In this document: positions 46,054 to 55,095 of the stretch, piece after piece
Position numbering within the stretch: position 1 is the first letter of the stretch
Layout of the letters: every line of letters begins with the position of its first letter
Source of the DNA: an uncultured Tateyamaria sp.
GTDB taxonomy: Bacteria > Pseudomonadota > Alphaproteobacteria > Rhodobacterales > Rhodobacteraceae
Assembly (NCBI RefSeq): GCF_947487805.1
Contig: NZ_CANKXW010000007.1
Location: 62,001 to 126,000, forward strand
Length of the DNA: 64,000 nucleotides
Direction of reading: 5' to 3'
Position numbers and translations under genes: made by a program
The notes under the pieces: generated by a model
Databases searched by the model: none
What the model was told of the DNA's origin: nothing
What the model saw: the letters and a program-made list of their open reading frames with translations, nothing else

Positions 46054-46929
46054 TCATGCCGCAGCGCCCCTTTTTACGATCTGTTCGCGCCACAGGGTGT
46101 AGAGGCCGGACAGGATGATGATGGCCGCCCCGATCAGGGTCAACAGGCCGGGCGTTTCCCCAAAGAACGTGACACCGATGATCAGGGCAAAGATCATGCG
46201 CGAATAGCGGAACGGGGTGACAAACCCGATCTCGCCGATGCGCATGGCATAGGTGATGCCGTAATAGCTGAGCGCGCCGATAAAGACGGCGGCGATGAGG
46301 TACATGGTTTGGGCGACGGTCGGGGTGATCGGCACGATGCCGCCCGCATAAAGCAGGATGGCCGAGGCGGGCACGAGCATTAGAAAGGCCATGAACGACA
46401 GTTGCAGCGAGCTGACCACCGGTTTGACGCGCCGCGTCGCCAGATCGCGGATGGCCAGGCCCACGACGCCCTGCACGGCAAAGAGCGAGAGCCAATCGAA
46501 CCCCTGCGTGCCGGGGCGGATGATCAACAGCACACCCACAAACCCGGTCAGGATCGCAGCCCAGCGGCGCCAGCCCACGTCCTCGCCCAGAAAGAGGGCC
46601 GCGCCCAGTGTCACCAGCAGTGGCGCGGCCTGAAGGATGGCCGAAGCCGTGGAGAGAGGGATCAGCGCGATGGCTGTCACAAAGCCGAGTGTGCCGATCA
46701 GTTCGGCCAGATTGCGCAGCAGGATCGGCGGCGCCAGAAAGGCGCGATCCCAGAGCGACTGGCCCTGCATCCGGCAGAGGATGGCAAAGACCGCCGCACC
46801 GCCCAGGCCCAGAAAGCCGATCACCTGGCCCAGGGGCATGGCCCCGGCCAACAGCTTGATCACCGCGTCTTCGACGGCGAAACCGAGCATGGCCAGCACC
46901 ATGATCGTGGCGCCGCGCAGGTTGTCCAT
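46054..46929 (-). CDS. EamA/DMT family transporter
   Basis: A 291-residue membrane protein with ten predicted spans in two EamA halves (conserved endings GEDVGWRRWAAILTGFVGVLL and GETPGLLTLIGAAIIILSG). Drug/metabolite transporter superfamily; direction and substrate unknown. Nine bases separate it from the upstream NYN gene. Confidence 0.88.
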   Translation of the reverse strand: MDNLRGATIMVLAMLGFAVEDAVIKLLAGAMPLGQVIGFLGLGGAAVFAILCRMQGQSLWDRAFLAPPILLRNLAELIGTLGFVTAIALIPLSTASAILQAAPLLVTLGAALFLGEDVGWRRWAAILTGFVGVLLIIRPGTQGFDWLSLFAVQGVVGLAIRDLATRRVKPVVSSLQLSFMAFLMLVPASAILLYAGGIVPITPTVAQTMYLIAAVFIGALSYYGITYAMRIGEIGFVTPFRYSRMIFALIIGVTFFGETPGLLTLIGAAIIILSGLYTLWREQIVKRGAAA

Positions 46930-46938
46930 GGAGTGTCC

Positions 46939-47631
46939 TTACCGCGACAGACGCATCATCAGCTGGTTGCCCTGCTTTTTGGTTTCGACCCCCTTGAGGG
47001 CCTGCACCAGTTCCGACAGTTTGCGGTGCCCGTAGGTGCGGGTGTCGAAGTCGGGGTGGGCGTTCTGGATGGCCTGCCCGATCTGGCCCAGCGCGTACCA
47101 GTCGTCGTCCTGTTCGATCTTGTCCATTGCGCCTTCGATGAGGGGCAGGGCGGATTTGGGGGCGGCGCGGCTTTTGCTGGTCTGGGTGTCGCCCACGAGG
47201 TTTTCGATCAGGATAAAGCGGTTGCAGACGTTGCGCAGCGCCTCTGGTGCCTTGGATTCGCCGATGCCGATGACGGTCAGCCCATCCTCGCGCAGGCGGT
47301 TGGCGAGGGCGGTAAAGTCGCTGTCGGAGGACACGATGACAAAACCGTCAAAGCGGCGGCCGTGCAGGATGTCCATGGCGTCGATCACGAGGCCGATGTC
47401 GCTGGCGTTCTTGCCGGTGGTGTTGGAGCTGTCCTGATGTGCCACCAGCCCCAGTTCGAGGATGCGGTCGGCCCAGGCCTTGAGCCGCCCCGACGACCAG
47501 TCGCCATAGACCCGGCGCAGGGCCGGTTCGCCGATCGAGGTGACCTCGCGCAGGATCGCGTCGGCGAATTTGGCGGGCACGTTGTCGGCGTCGATCAGGA
47601 CGGCGAGCAGGGGGCGGTCTCGGTTGGCCAA
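46939..47631 (-). CDS. NYN domain (PIN-like) protein with C-terminal OST-HTH/LOTUS domain
   Basis: A 230-residue protein. Residues 8–145 form an NYN (LabA-like) nuclease fold with the acidic positions retained: VLIDADN (Asp14, Asp16), KNASDIGLVIDAMD and SSDSDFTALANRL. Residues about 160–230 match the OST-HTH/LOTUS RNA-binding domain (LPLIEGAMDKIEQDDDW, RKLSELVQAL). An RNA-directed nuclease is expected. The start is TTG 47631 with AAGGAA eight bases upstream. Confidence 0.85.
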   Translation of the reverse strand: MANRDRPLLAVLIDADNVPAKFADAILREVTSIGEPALRRVYGDWSSGRLKAWADRILELGLVAHQDSSNTTGKNASDIGLVIDAMDILHGRRFDGFVIVSSDSDFTALANRLREDGLTVIGIGESKAPEALRNVCNRFILIENLVGDTQTSKSRAAPKSALPLIEGAMDKIEQDDDWYALGQIGQAIQNAHPDFDTRTYGHRKLSELVQALKGVETKKQGNQLMMRLSR

Positions 47632-47676
47632 GCGGGCGGTTCCTTATGGTGCGGGCCGCGGGGGCCCCGTGATGCG

Positions 47677-48096
47677 TCAGCGCTTGCGCGGGACGCCGTA
47701 TAGTTCGAGCCGGTGGCCGCGCAATTCATAGCCCAGTTTCTGGGCGATCTTTTCCTGGAGCGCCTCGATCTCGTCATCGACGAATTCGATGACCTCGCCC
47801 GAGTTCATGTCGATCAGGTGGTCGTGATGTTCGCGTTCCGCGTCCTCGTAGCGGGCGCGGCCGTCGCCGAATTCGAGCTTGTCGAGCAGCCCCGCCTCTT
47901 CGAAGAGTTTGACGGTGCGGTAGACTGTGGCGATGGAAATGCCGCTGTCGACGGCGCTGGCGCGGTTATAGAGCTCTTCGACATCGGGGTGGTCATCGCT
48001 GTCTTGCAGGACTTGGGCAATCACCCGGCGCGGGTGTGTCATGCGCAGGCCCTTGGCCTCGCTGCGGTCGATGAGTGTCGGGCGCTTTGCGGTCAT
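47677..48096 (-). CDS. Fur family metal-responsive regulator (Fur/Mur type)
   Basis: A 139-residue Fur-family repressor. Helix-turn-helix with recognition region ISIATVYRTVKLF (53–65); metal-binding REHHDHLI (88–95). Where E. coli Fur has CLDCG, this protein has DMNSG (96–100), so the structural zinc CxxC is absent, as in many alphaproteobacterial Fur/Mur proteins that sense manganese or iron. It is closer to Fur/Mur than to Irr. Divergent from the DEAD-box helicase gene. Confidence 0.88.
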   Translation of the reverse strand: MTAKRPTLIDRSEAKGLRMTHPRRVIAQVLQDSDDHPDVEELYNRASAVDSGISIATVYRTVKLFEEAGLLDKLEFGDGRARYEDAEREHHDHLIDMNSGEVIEFVDDEIEALQEKIAQKLGYELRGHRLELYGVPRKR

Positions 48097-48171
48097 GGGC
48101 CCCGTTTAGCGAAGCTTTGCCAGCGGGGCAATTGCGGTTGACGCTGGCAGCGCATGGGTTCACTGGGGGCC

Positions 48172-49437
48172 ATGAGCGATTTTGACATGATGAACCTTCC
48201 CGCGGCCGTATCGGCGCGCGTCGAAGAGATGGGGCTGACCCAACCGACACCGATTCAGGCGCAGGCGATTCCCCATGCGCTGAACGGGCGGGACGTGATG
48301 GGGCTGGCGCAGACCGGCACCGGCAAGACGGCGGCCTTTGGCATTCCGCTGATTTCCCGACTGATCGAAGAGGGGGGAAGTGCGGCCCCCAAGACGGCGC
48401 GGGGCCTTGTGCTGGCGCCGACGCGGGAGTTGGCGGGGCAGATTGCGCAGGTGCTGCGCGGGCTGACGGACATGAAGGTGCAGATCGTCGTGGGCGGTGT
48501 GTCGATCAACCCGCAGATCCAGCGTCTGTCAAAGGGGGTCGATATCCTTGTGGCCACGCCCGGACGGTTGCTGGACCTGGTGGACCGGCGCGCGGTGCGG
48601 CTGGACCAGACCGGGTTTCTGGTGCTGGATGAGGCGGACCAGATGCTGGATCTGGGTTTTGTCCACGATCTCCGCAAGATTGCCGCGCTGATGGGCGAGG
48701 ACCGCCAGACCATGCTGTTTTCGGCGACGATGCCCAAGCAGATGGCAGAGATCGCGGGGTCCTACCTGCGCAATCCGATCCGGATCGAGGTTTCGCCCCC
48801 CGGCAAGGCGGCGGACAAGGTCACACAGGCTGTGCACTTCATCGCCAAGGCGGAGAAGACGTCACTGTTGGTCGAGTTGATGGATGCGCACCGCGACGAA
48901 CGCGCGCTGGTGTTCACGCGCACCAAGCACGGCGCCGACCGGCTGGCGCGCAATCTGGACAAGGCAGGATACGCCGTGGCCGCGATCCACGGAGACAAGC
49001 GGCAGGGCCAGCGCGACCGCGCGCTCGCGTCGTTCAAGGCAAGCGAGATCAAGGTGCTGGTGGCGACGGATGTGGCGGCGCGGGGTCTGGATATTCCGGA
49101 CGTCAAACACGTCTACAACTTTGATCTGCCCAATGTGCCCGAGGCCTATGTGCACCGGATCGGACGGACCGCGCGGGCGGGCAAGGATGGCGCGGCCATC
49201 GCGTTTTGTGCGCCGGACGAGATGGACCAGTTGAAAGACATCCAAAAGGTGATGAAACTGTCGATCCCGGTGGCGTCGGGCCGCGCATGGGAACCGGTGG
49301 AAGATCCCACCGCGAAAAAGCCCGCGCGCGGGCGCGGGCGGCCGGGGCCAAAACCCGGCGGCCGGCCCGGCGCGCCGGGCGGGGCCAAGCCGTCGAACCG
49401 GCGGCGCAAGCCCAAGCCCAAGGGGCCGCGGACGTAA
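48172..49437 (+). CDS. DEAD-box ATP-dependent RNA helicase (RhlE-like)
   Basis: A 421-residue RNA helicase: Q motif PTPIQ (26–30), Walker A AQTGTGKT (46–53), PTRELAGQ, GGVSI, TPGRLLDL, LDEADQMLDLGF (DEAD), SATMP, then helicase-C motifs VATDVAARGLDIPDV and HRIGRTARAG. The last 50 residues are a basic Gly/Pro/Arg/Lys tail, typical of RhlE-type proteins that bind structured RNA. ATG 48172 is preferred over 48154 since MSDFDMMNLP is the usual start. Confidence 0.94.
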   Translation: MSDFDMMNLPAAVSARVEEMGLTQPTPIQAQAIPHALNGRDVMGLAQTGTGKTAAFGIPLISRLIEEGGSAAPKTARGLVLAPTRELAGQIAQVLRGLTDMKVQIVVGGVSINPQIQRLSKGVDILVATPGRLLDLVDRRAVRLDQTGFLVLDEADQMLDLGFVHDLRKIAALMGEDRQTMLFSATMPKQMAEIAGSYLRNPIRIEVSPPGKAADKVTQAVHFIAKAEKTSLLVELMDAHRDERALVFTRTKHGADRLARNLDKAGYAVAAIHGDKRQGQRDRALASFKASEIKVLVATDVAARGLDIPDVKHVYNFDLPNVPEAYVHRIGRTARAGKDGAAIAFCAPDEMDQLKDIQKVMKLSIPVASGRAWEPVEDPTAKKPARGRGRPGPKPGGRPGAPGGAKPSNRRRKPKPKGPRT

Positions 49438-49452
49438 CGGAGCGGCGGCAAA

Positions 49453-49473
49453 GGTGCGCAATAAATGCGCACC
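49453..49473. terminator. Bidirectional hairpin between convergent genes
   Basis: A perfect 8-bp stem GGTGCGCA / TGCGCACC with loop ATAAA, between the helicase stop (49437) and the TerB-like gene stop (49480). No clear T-run on either side, but position between tail-to-tail genes favours a terminator role. Confidence 0.5.
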
Positions 49474-49479
49474 CTACGG

Positions 49480-50295
49480 TCACTGGTAAAGCGACGGCAC
49501 GCCCAGTTGGGCGTGAATGTCGTTCACCGCCCCGGCGTCCATGCCGAGACCCTGCGCCAGTTTGTGCAGATATTGCGCCTCGGCCTGCGAATCGAGATCA
49601 ATGGCGATGACCGACATCGCATAGACCTGCGGACCCATGCCGCGCGGGACGTCCTGTACCAGACCGTCCACGTCGACGGGCCGGGCCATTTCGGATTTGA
49701 GAAAAGCGGCCTCTTGCGCGTCGATGTCGCCGCCCAGCTGGCCCATCAGCTTTTCCTGTTCGCCGTCGTCCAGCTTGCCGTCGGATTTCGCGGCTTGGAT
49801 CATGGCGCGCAGCATGAGGGCTGCGGCGGCTTCCTGATCGGCGGTGGGTTCGATCGGGTCCTCCGGCGTCTGGTCGAAGTTGGAATTCAGCACCTGGCCA
49901 AAGCTTGCGCCATTTGACGCGGGCCGCTGTGCCATCGCACCGCCAAGCGCGCCCAGCAGGCCGCCCGCACCGGCGCCGCCCGCCAGACCACCCAGCATGC
50001 CCTGCAACCCGCCGGACTGGCCGCCGCTGCCGCCCAGCCCTTCGAGCAGACCGCCAAGGCCGCCCATGCCACCGGCACCGCCCTGCGCGCCACCCATGAG
50101 GCCGCCCAGCATATCCTGCAACCCGGCACCGCCGCCGCCCGCAGGGGCACCACCGGCCAGACCGCCCAAGAGGCCACCAAGACCGCCCGCACCACCCGGT
50201 GCTGCGCGCGCGGTGCCCTTGTTCATCATCGCGCTCGCGCCTTTCGCGACGGCCACGCCGATCGCCACTTTGGCCAGTGTTTTCATCAAGCTCAT
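49480..50295 (-). CDS. DUF533/TerB-like protein with glycine-rich N-terminal region
   Basis: A 271-residue protein in two parts. About residues 30–125 are an extreme Gly/Ala-rich stretch built of GGLGGLLGGL-type motifs; about 145–271 form an all-helical TerB-like acidic domain (MLRAMIQAAKSDGKLDDGEQEKLMGQL). A short amphipathic N-terminal helix precedes. Likely membrane-associated; function unknown. ATG 50295 has GGAGGGC upstream; ATG 50310 falls within that binding site. Confidence 0.82.
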   Translation of the reverse strand: MSLMKTLAKVAIGVAVAKGASAMMNKGTARAAPGGAGGLGGLLGGLAGGAPAGGGGAGLQDMLGGLMGGAQGGAGGMGGLGGLLEGLGGSGGQSGGLQGMLGGLAGGAGAGGLLGALGGAMAQRPASNGASFGQVLNSNFDQTPEDPIEPTADQEAAAALMLRAMIQAAKSDGKLDDGEQEKLMGQLGGDIDAQEAAFLKSEMARPVDVDGLVQDVPRGMGPQVYAMSVIAIDLDSQAEAQYLHKLAQGLGMDAGAVNDIHAQLGVPSLYQ

Positions 50296-50418
50296 TGGGT
50301 TGCCCTCCATCTTCCCTTGGAATCAGTCCTGACGACCTTGGCACAAATCCCGGCGCGGAATGCGGGGAATGTTGGAACGCAATTGACATTGCCGCGCGCA
50401 GACGGGCCAAGTGCGGCC

Positions 50419-51294
50419 ATGGCACGGAAATCCCATGTTGATCTGATTGGCGCGGTGGCGCTGACTGCCTTTGCGCTGAACTTTGGCTTTAACCAGGTGG
50501 TGGTCAAGGTGTCGAATGGCGGGTTCCAGCCCGTATTCATGGCCGCATTGCGGTCCATTGGCGGTCTGGCCATTCTGGTGATCTGGATGCGGGCCAAGGG
50601 CATTTCGCTGCACCTGCCGCGCGCCAGCCGGGTGGGGGGCGTGTTGGCGGGAGTGCTTTTTGCCGCCGAGTTCATGCTGCTTTTCAATGCGCTGGATCTG
50701 ACCACGGTCGCGCGGTCGTCGATCCTGTTTTATTCCATGCCCATCTGGCTGGCGCTGGCGGCACATGTGCTGTTGCCAGGGGAGCGGCTGTCGCGGGTGC
50801 GGATGATCGGGCTGGTGCTGGCGATGGCGGGCGTGGCGCTGGCCGTGGCGGACCGCAGCGGCGGGCAGGGCAGTTTGCTGGGCGATCTGTTGTCGCTGAT
50901 GGCCGCGATGTGCTGGGCCGGGATCGCGCTGTGTGTGCGGGTCACGCCGCTGAGCGAGGTGCCAGCGGAGCAGCAATTGCTGTGGCAGCTGGTGATTTCC
51001 ACGCCCATCCTGCTTTTTGCCGCGTTTTTCTTTGGCCCGTTCATCCGCGATTTACAGCCGATCCACATGGTCGGCTTGGCCTATCAGGTGTTGGCGATTG
51101 CCAGCTTTGGCTTTCTGGCGTGGTTCTGGTTGATGAAGGTGTACCCGGCCTCGGGCGTGGCCTCTTTCAGCTTTCTTTCGCCGGTATTCGCGGTGCTTTT
51201 GGGGTGGCTGATCCTGGGCGAGGATATTGGTGTGCGGATCTGGCTGGCGCTTGGGCTGGTGGCGGCGGGTCTGATCCTGATCAACCGCCGCTAG
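50419..51294 (+). CDS. EamA/DMT family transporter
   Basis: A 291-residue transporter with ten predicted spans and two EamA repeats (ARSSILFYSMPIWLALAAHV in the first, ASFSFLSPVFAVLLGWLILG in the second). Substrate unknown. ATG 50419 begins just before the first span; longer frames are unsupported. Its stop overlaps the convergent selO by 4 bp. Confidence 0.88.
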   Translation: MARKSHVDLIGAVALTAFALNFGFNQVVVKVSNGGFQPVFMAALRSIGGLAILVIWMRAKGISLHLPRASRVGGVLAGVLFAAEFMLLFNALDLTTVARSSILFYSMPIWLALAAHVLLPGERLSRVRMIGLVLAMAGVALAVADRSGGQGSLLGDLLSLMAAMCWAGIALCVRVTPLSEVPAEQQLLWQLVISTPILLFAAFFFGPFIRDLQPIHMVGLAYQVLAIASFGFLAWFWLMKVYPASGVASFSFLSPVFAVLLGWLILGEDIGVRIWLALGLVAAGLILINRR

Positions 51295-52688
51295 GTGCCG
51301 CAGAAGGTCGCCGGGACGATTTCCTGCGCAGTGGGTGGGCGGCGCAGGTCGTCATGGTCTGGTGACGGCGCATAGGGGTCGGCCAGTGCCGTCATCATGC
51401 GTTCAAACGGGGCCATGTCGCCCGCGACGGCGGCGGTGATCATCGCCTCGATCCGGTGGGTGCGCGGGATGATCTGCGGATTGGTGCGTTGCATGATTTG
51501 GCCCGCGTCGGGGCCCGTTCGCTGTTCCCAGCGGGTGTGCCAGGCGTCAAAGGCCGCCCGGTCGGTGAACTGGTCGCGGGCCGTATCGGTGCCCAGGGCG
51601 GCAAAGCTATTGGTGAAATCCGCGCCGTCCTGCTGCATCAGCGCCAGCAGGTCTTCGATCAGGGGCTGGTCGTGGGCGGTGGCGTCGGGCAGGCCGATCT
51701 TGGCCCCGAAGCGGCGCAGCCACGCGGCCTGGAGTTGCGCGGGCATGGCGTGCACGATCTGGGTGGCCTCCTCGACCGCCTGTTCCTTGTCATCGAACAG
51801 CTGGATCAGAGCGGTGGCCAGTTGCGCCATGTTCCACACGGCGATGCGCGGCTGGTTGCCATAGGCATAGCGGCCCTGCTGGTCGATGGAGGAGAACACC
51901 CGCGCCTCGTGGTAGGCGTCCATGAAGGCGCAGGGGCCATAGTCGATGGTTTCGCCCGAGATGGTGCAGTTGTCGGTGTTCATAACCCCGTGGATGAAAC
52001 CCACCGACATCCACGCGGCCACCAGTTCGGCTTGCGCGGCACAAACGGCGCGCAGGAGGCCCATGGCGCCGTCGGCCTGTGGATAGTGGCGGGCGATGGC
52101 ATAGTCGGTGAGGGTGCGCAGCGCGTCGATCTCACCCCGGTGGGCAAAGATCTGGAACGTGCCGACGCGCAGGTGGCTGGCGGCCACGCGGGTCAGGACC
52201 GCGCCCGGCAGGGGGCCGTCCTCGCGCAGGACCGGCTCTCCGGTAGCGACTGCGGCCAGTGCGCGGGTGGTGGGGATGCCAAGCGCGTGCATCGCCTCGC
52301 TCACCACGTATTCGCGCAGGACCGGGCCCAGCCAGGCGCGCCCGTCGCCCATGCGGGAATAGGGCGTGCGGCCTGACCCCTTGAGCTGGATGTCGCGGCG
52401 GGTGCCATGGGTGTCGATGACCTCGCCCAGCAGGATGGCACGGCCGTCGCCCAGCTGCGGGTTGTAATTGCCGAACTGGTGACCGGCATAAAGCTGCGCC
52501 AGCGGCGCAGCCCCATCCGGCACGGCATTTCCGCCGAACACGTCCGCATTGGCGGGGCCAACGCCCAGCTCCTGCGCCAGAGCTTCATTCCAGGCCAGCA
52601 TCTGGGGCGCCTTGACGGGCGTGGGATCGAGCCTGGTGTAGAACGCGGCAGGCAGGGCGGCATAGGTGTTATCAAAGGGGATATTCAT
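51291..52688 (-). CDS. selO: Protein adenylyltransferase SelO (YdiU)
   Basis: A 465-residue pseudokinase-fold enzyme that transfers AMP to hydroxyl side chains of proteins and is linked to redox control. Conserved blocks: YAGHQFGNYNPQLGDGRAIL, LKGSGRTPYSRMGDGRA, GVMNTDNCTISGETIDYGPC and FMDAYHEARVFSSIDQQGRY. ATG 52688 gives the usual MNIPFDNTYAALPAAFY start. Some orthologues end with a selenocysteine or cysteine; here the final residues are ATFCGT, so a Cys occupies the third position from the end. Confidence 0.93.
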   Translation of the reverse strand: MNIPFDNTYAALPAAFYTRLDPTPVKAPQMLAWNEALAQELGVGPANADVFGGNAVPDGAAPLAQLYAGHQFGNYNPQLGDGRAILLGEVIDTHGTRRDIQLKGSGRTPYSRMGDGRAWLGPVLREYVVSEAMHALGIPTTRALAAVATGEPVLREDGPLPGAVLTRVAASHLRVGTFQIFAHRGEIDALRTLTDYAIARHYPQADGAMGLLRAVCAAQAELVAAWMSVGFIHGVMNTDNCTISGETIDYGPCAFMDAYHEARVFSSIDQQGRYAYGNQPRIAVWNMAQLATALIQLFDDKEQAVEEATQIVHAMPAQLQAAWLRRFGAKIGLPDATAHDQPLIEDLLALMQQDGADFTNSFAALGTDTARDQFTDRAAFDAWHTRWEQRTGPDAGQIMQRTNPQIIPRTHRIEAMITAAVAGDMAPFERMMTALADPYAPSPDHDDLRRPPTAQEIVPATFCGT

Positions 52689-52720
52689 GATCGACAGATA
52701 GGCGTCGCCGCCCCCAAAAG

Positions 52721-53170
52721 CTAGAACCGGCGCGTCATCAGGTGATAGCCGTCGCGCATCCGGAACCCGGCCTTGCCGTAAAGCCGTTGCGCTGTGGCGT
52801 TTCCGGCGCTGACCTCGAGGTGCAGCGCCTTGAGCCCGGCACCCGCCAAGGCGCGCGGCAGGGTCAGCAGGACCTCGGACGCGATGCCGCGCCCACGCAC
52901 ACCTGGCCGGACGTATAGTTCGTCGACAAACCCGTCCATGCCGCCGAATTCGACGGACCAACCAAAGGTCACCACGATATAGCCGATGGGTGCACGGGGT
53001 GGACCGATCAGATAGGCAGCCCCGTGGGGGATCCCCTCGAGCAGCGGCATGACCGCATCCGCGCGCGCGGCGTCGGATTGGTCAATGCCTTCTTCGGCGT
53101 GGAACGCGGCCACGAGTGGCAGCAGCTTGTCCGCATGCTCTGCGGTGGCGAGGGTCAGCGCCGCGCTCAC
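52721..53170 (-). CDS. GNAT family N-acetyltransferase
   Basis: A 149-residue acetyltransferase with DELYVRPGVRGRGIASEVL (acetyl-CoA motif) and TAQRLYGKAGF. Start GTG 53170 overlaps the nucleoside hydrolase stop by 4 bp, so the two are coupled. Substrate unknown. Confidence 0.87.
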   Translation of the reverse strand: MSAALTLATAEHADKLLPLVAAFHAEEGIDQSDAARADAVMPLLEGIPHGAAYLIGPPRAPIGYIVVTFGWSVEFGGMDGFVDELYVRPGVRGRGIASEVLLTLPRALAGAGLKALHLEVSAGNATAQRLYGKAGFRMRDGYHLMTRRF

Positions 53171-54108
53171 AATCGGGCCAGACGTTCGGTCAGCAGGTCA
53201 AAGAACCCGTCCGCATCCAGATCGCCGATAAAGAGCGCGTTGGCAGGCCGGTCGGTCACGCGCCACCAGTCGGCGACGGTCATGCCAAGCGTCAGGGTGG
53301 AGCCGGTTTCAATCTCGACATTGATGTGACGCCCGCTGAACAGCTCGGGCTTGATCAGGTAGGCGGTCACGCAAGGATCGTGCAGCGGCGCGCCGCTGGA
53401 GCCGTATTTCTCCTTGTCGAAACGTTCAAAGAAATCCGTCATCTGCGCCACTGCAATGCCTGCGGGCGTGCCGAGGTTGCGAAAGGCGTCATTGCGGGAC
53501 TGAGTTACCAATGCCTTGTGCGTGACGTCCAGCGGCATCACGACAATTTCGATGCCAGATTTAAACACGATATCAGCGGCTTCGGGGTCGACATAGATGT
53601 TGAACTCTGCGGCGGGCGTGATATTGCCCACCTCGAAATAGGCGCCGCCCATCAGGACGATCTGTTGCACCCGTTCGGCAATGTCCGGCGCGTTTTGCAG
53701 CGCGGTTGCGATGTTGGTGAGCGGCCCGAGCGGGCACAGCGTCACGGTCCCGGCGGGTTCGGACCGAAGGGTGTCGATGATGAAATCGACAGCGTGCCCG
53801 TCGGCCAGCGGCATTGTGGGATCAGGCAGGTCCGGGCCGTCCAACCCGGTTTTCCCGTGTACATGTTCCGCCGTCACCAGATCGCGGCCCAGAGGGCGGT
53901 CACAACCCGCATAAACCGGTACATCAACTTTGCCTGCCAACTCACAGATAATGCGCGCATTCTTGGCCGTCAGGTCAAGCGGCACGTTGCCTGCAACCGC
54001 TGTCAGGCCCAGCACCTCGACGTCTTCGGGGCTGGCAAGGGCCAGAAGGATGGCGACCGCGTCGTCCTGTCCGGGATCGGTGTCGATGATGATCTTTTGC
54101 GCTGGCAT
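53167..54108 (-). CDS. Inosine-uridine-preferring nucleoside hydrolase family protein
   Basis: A 313-residue N-ribohydrolase with the calcium-binding DTDPGQDDA (9–17), the AEFNIYVDPEAA region and the late PLHDPCVTAYLI motif. It should split ribonucleosides into base and ribose; base preference cannot be read. Start ATG 54108. Followed in operon by a GNAT gene; divergent from the sulfotransferase-like gene. Confidence 0.92.
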   Translation of the reverse strand: MPAQKIIIDTDPGQDDAVAILLALASPEDVEVLGLTAVAGNVPLDLTAKNARIICELAGKVDVPVYAGCDRPLGRDLVTAEHVHGKTGLDGPDLPDPTMPLADGHAVDFIIDTLRSEPAGTVTLCPLGPLTNIATALQNAPDIAERVQQIVLMGGAYFEVGNITPAAEFNIYVDPEAADIVFKSGIEIVVMPLDVTHKALVTQSRNDAFRNLGTPAGIAVAQMTDFFERFDKEKYGSSGAPLHDPCVTAYLIKPELFSGRHINVEIETGSTLTLGMTVADWWRVTDRPANALFIGDLDADGFFDLLTERLARL

Positions 54109-54225
54109 GGGGCCTCCGGTGGTTCGTGGGCGCACCGTGGCTGCTTTGGCACCCCTTGTCCAGAACCGGCGCGCGCCCGTGCGCAAAACCTTGCAAGGCC
54201 AGCGACGGCTGGCGTAAGGGCAGGC

Positions 54226-55095
54226 ATGACCACGGCTCAGATCTATATCCATGCGGGCGCGCACAGGACGGGAACATCGTCCTTTCAGATGTGCCTGCAC
54301 GAGAACCGCGCGGCGCTGGATCAGGCCGGTCTGGCGACGGCCTATCCCGGCAGGGACGGTATCCCGTCGGGGGATCTGGCGTTGCGGTTGCCGGGGACAA
54401 TCGGGGCGGAGCCTGCGGGCTTCGTGGACCGCGCGACCCGGACGCTGGCCGATCATGCGGGCGGGCGCCCTCTGATCCTGTCCGAGGAAAACATCCCCGG
54501 ACGCATGTTCCATTTCATGCGGGGGCAGTTTTATCCCATGGCCGGGCCGCGATGCGAGGTCTTGCGCGCGGCGTGGCCGGGCACGATCGCCCATGTCTTG
54601 CTGGTGGTGCGGCCCTATGACGAATTGTTCGTGTCGGGCTATCGCAAGCGGGCTGAAGACAATGCCGTGCCGTCCTTTGACGATTTGCGCCCCACCTATA
54701 TGGCGATGGATCGCGGCTGGCCGTCCATCGTCGAAGTGCTGCGCGACGTGCTGCGGCCTGACCTGCTGACCGTGATCCCCTATGCGCAGCGCGGATCGAG
54801 TACGGATTTGTTGCAAAGGCTGGTACCGGGCATTCCGGGCACCGCGTTGAAAGAGCCGGGACGGGTTGTGAACCTGAGTGCGACGGATGCGGCGCTGGAG
54901 GTATTGCAAGAGGCCTATCGGGGTGGGCAAAAACTGCCTCGGGCCAAGTGGAAGTCGGTGATCGGCGCCCATGCCGAGGACCGCGCGCCGCGCGGGTTTG
55001 CCGCATTCTCGGAAACGGAAGTAACCGAGTTGTCAGAACGTTACGCGTCGGACCTCAAGCAGATCGAGTGGATGGACGGCGTCAGCTTCGGCTAG
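54226..55095 (+). CDS. Sulfotransferase-like P-loop protein
   Basis: A 289-residue protein beginning MTTAQIYIHAGAHRTGTSSF, in which GAHRTGTSSF (11–20) resembles the 5'-phosphosulfate-binding loop of PAPS sulfotransferases; VVRPYDELFVSGYRKR in the middle is comparable to their 3'-phosphate-binding segment. The rest is not closely recognisable, so sulfation of a glycan or lipid is only suggested. GTAAGGGCAGG precedes ATG 54226. The 3' end overlaps convergent mazG by 14 bp. Confidence 0.7.
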   Translation: MTTAQIYIHAGAHRTGTSSFQMCLHENRAALDQAGLATAYPGRDGIPSGDLALRLPGTIGAEPAGFVDRATRTLADHAGGRPLILSEENIPGRMFHFMRGQFYPMAGPRCEVLRAAWPGTIAHVLLVVRPYDELFVSGYRKRAEDNAVPSFDDLRPTYMAMDRGWPSIVEVLRDVLRPDLLTVIPYAQRGSSTDLLQRLVPGIPGTALKEPGRVVNLSATDAALEVLQEAYRGGQKLPRAKWKSVIGAHAEDRAPRGFAAFSETEVTELSERYASDLKQIEWMDGVSFG

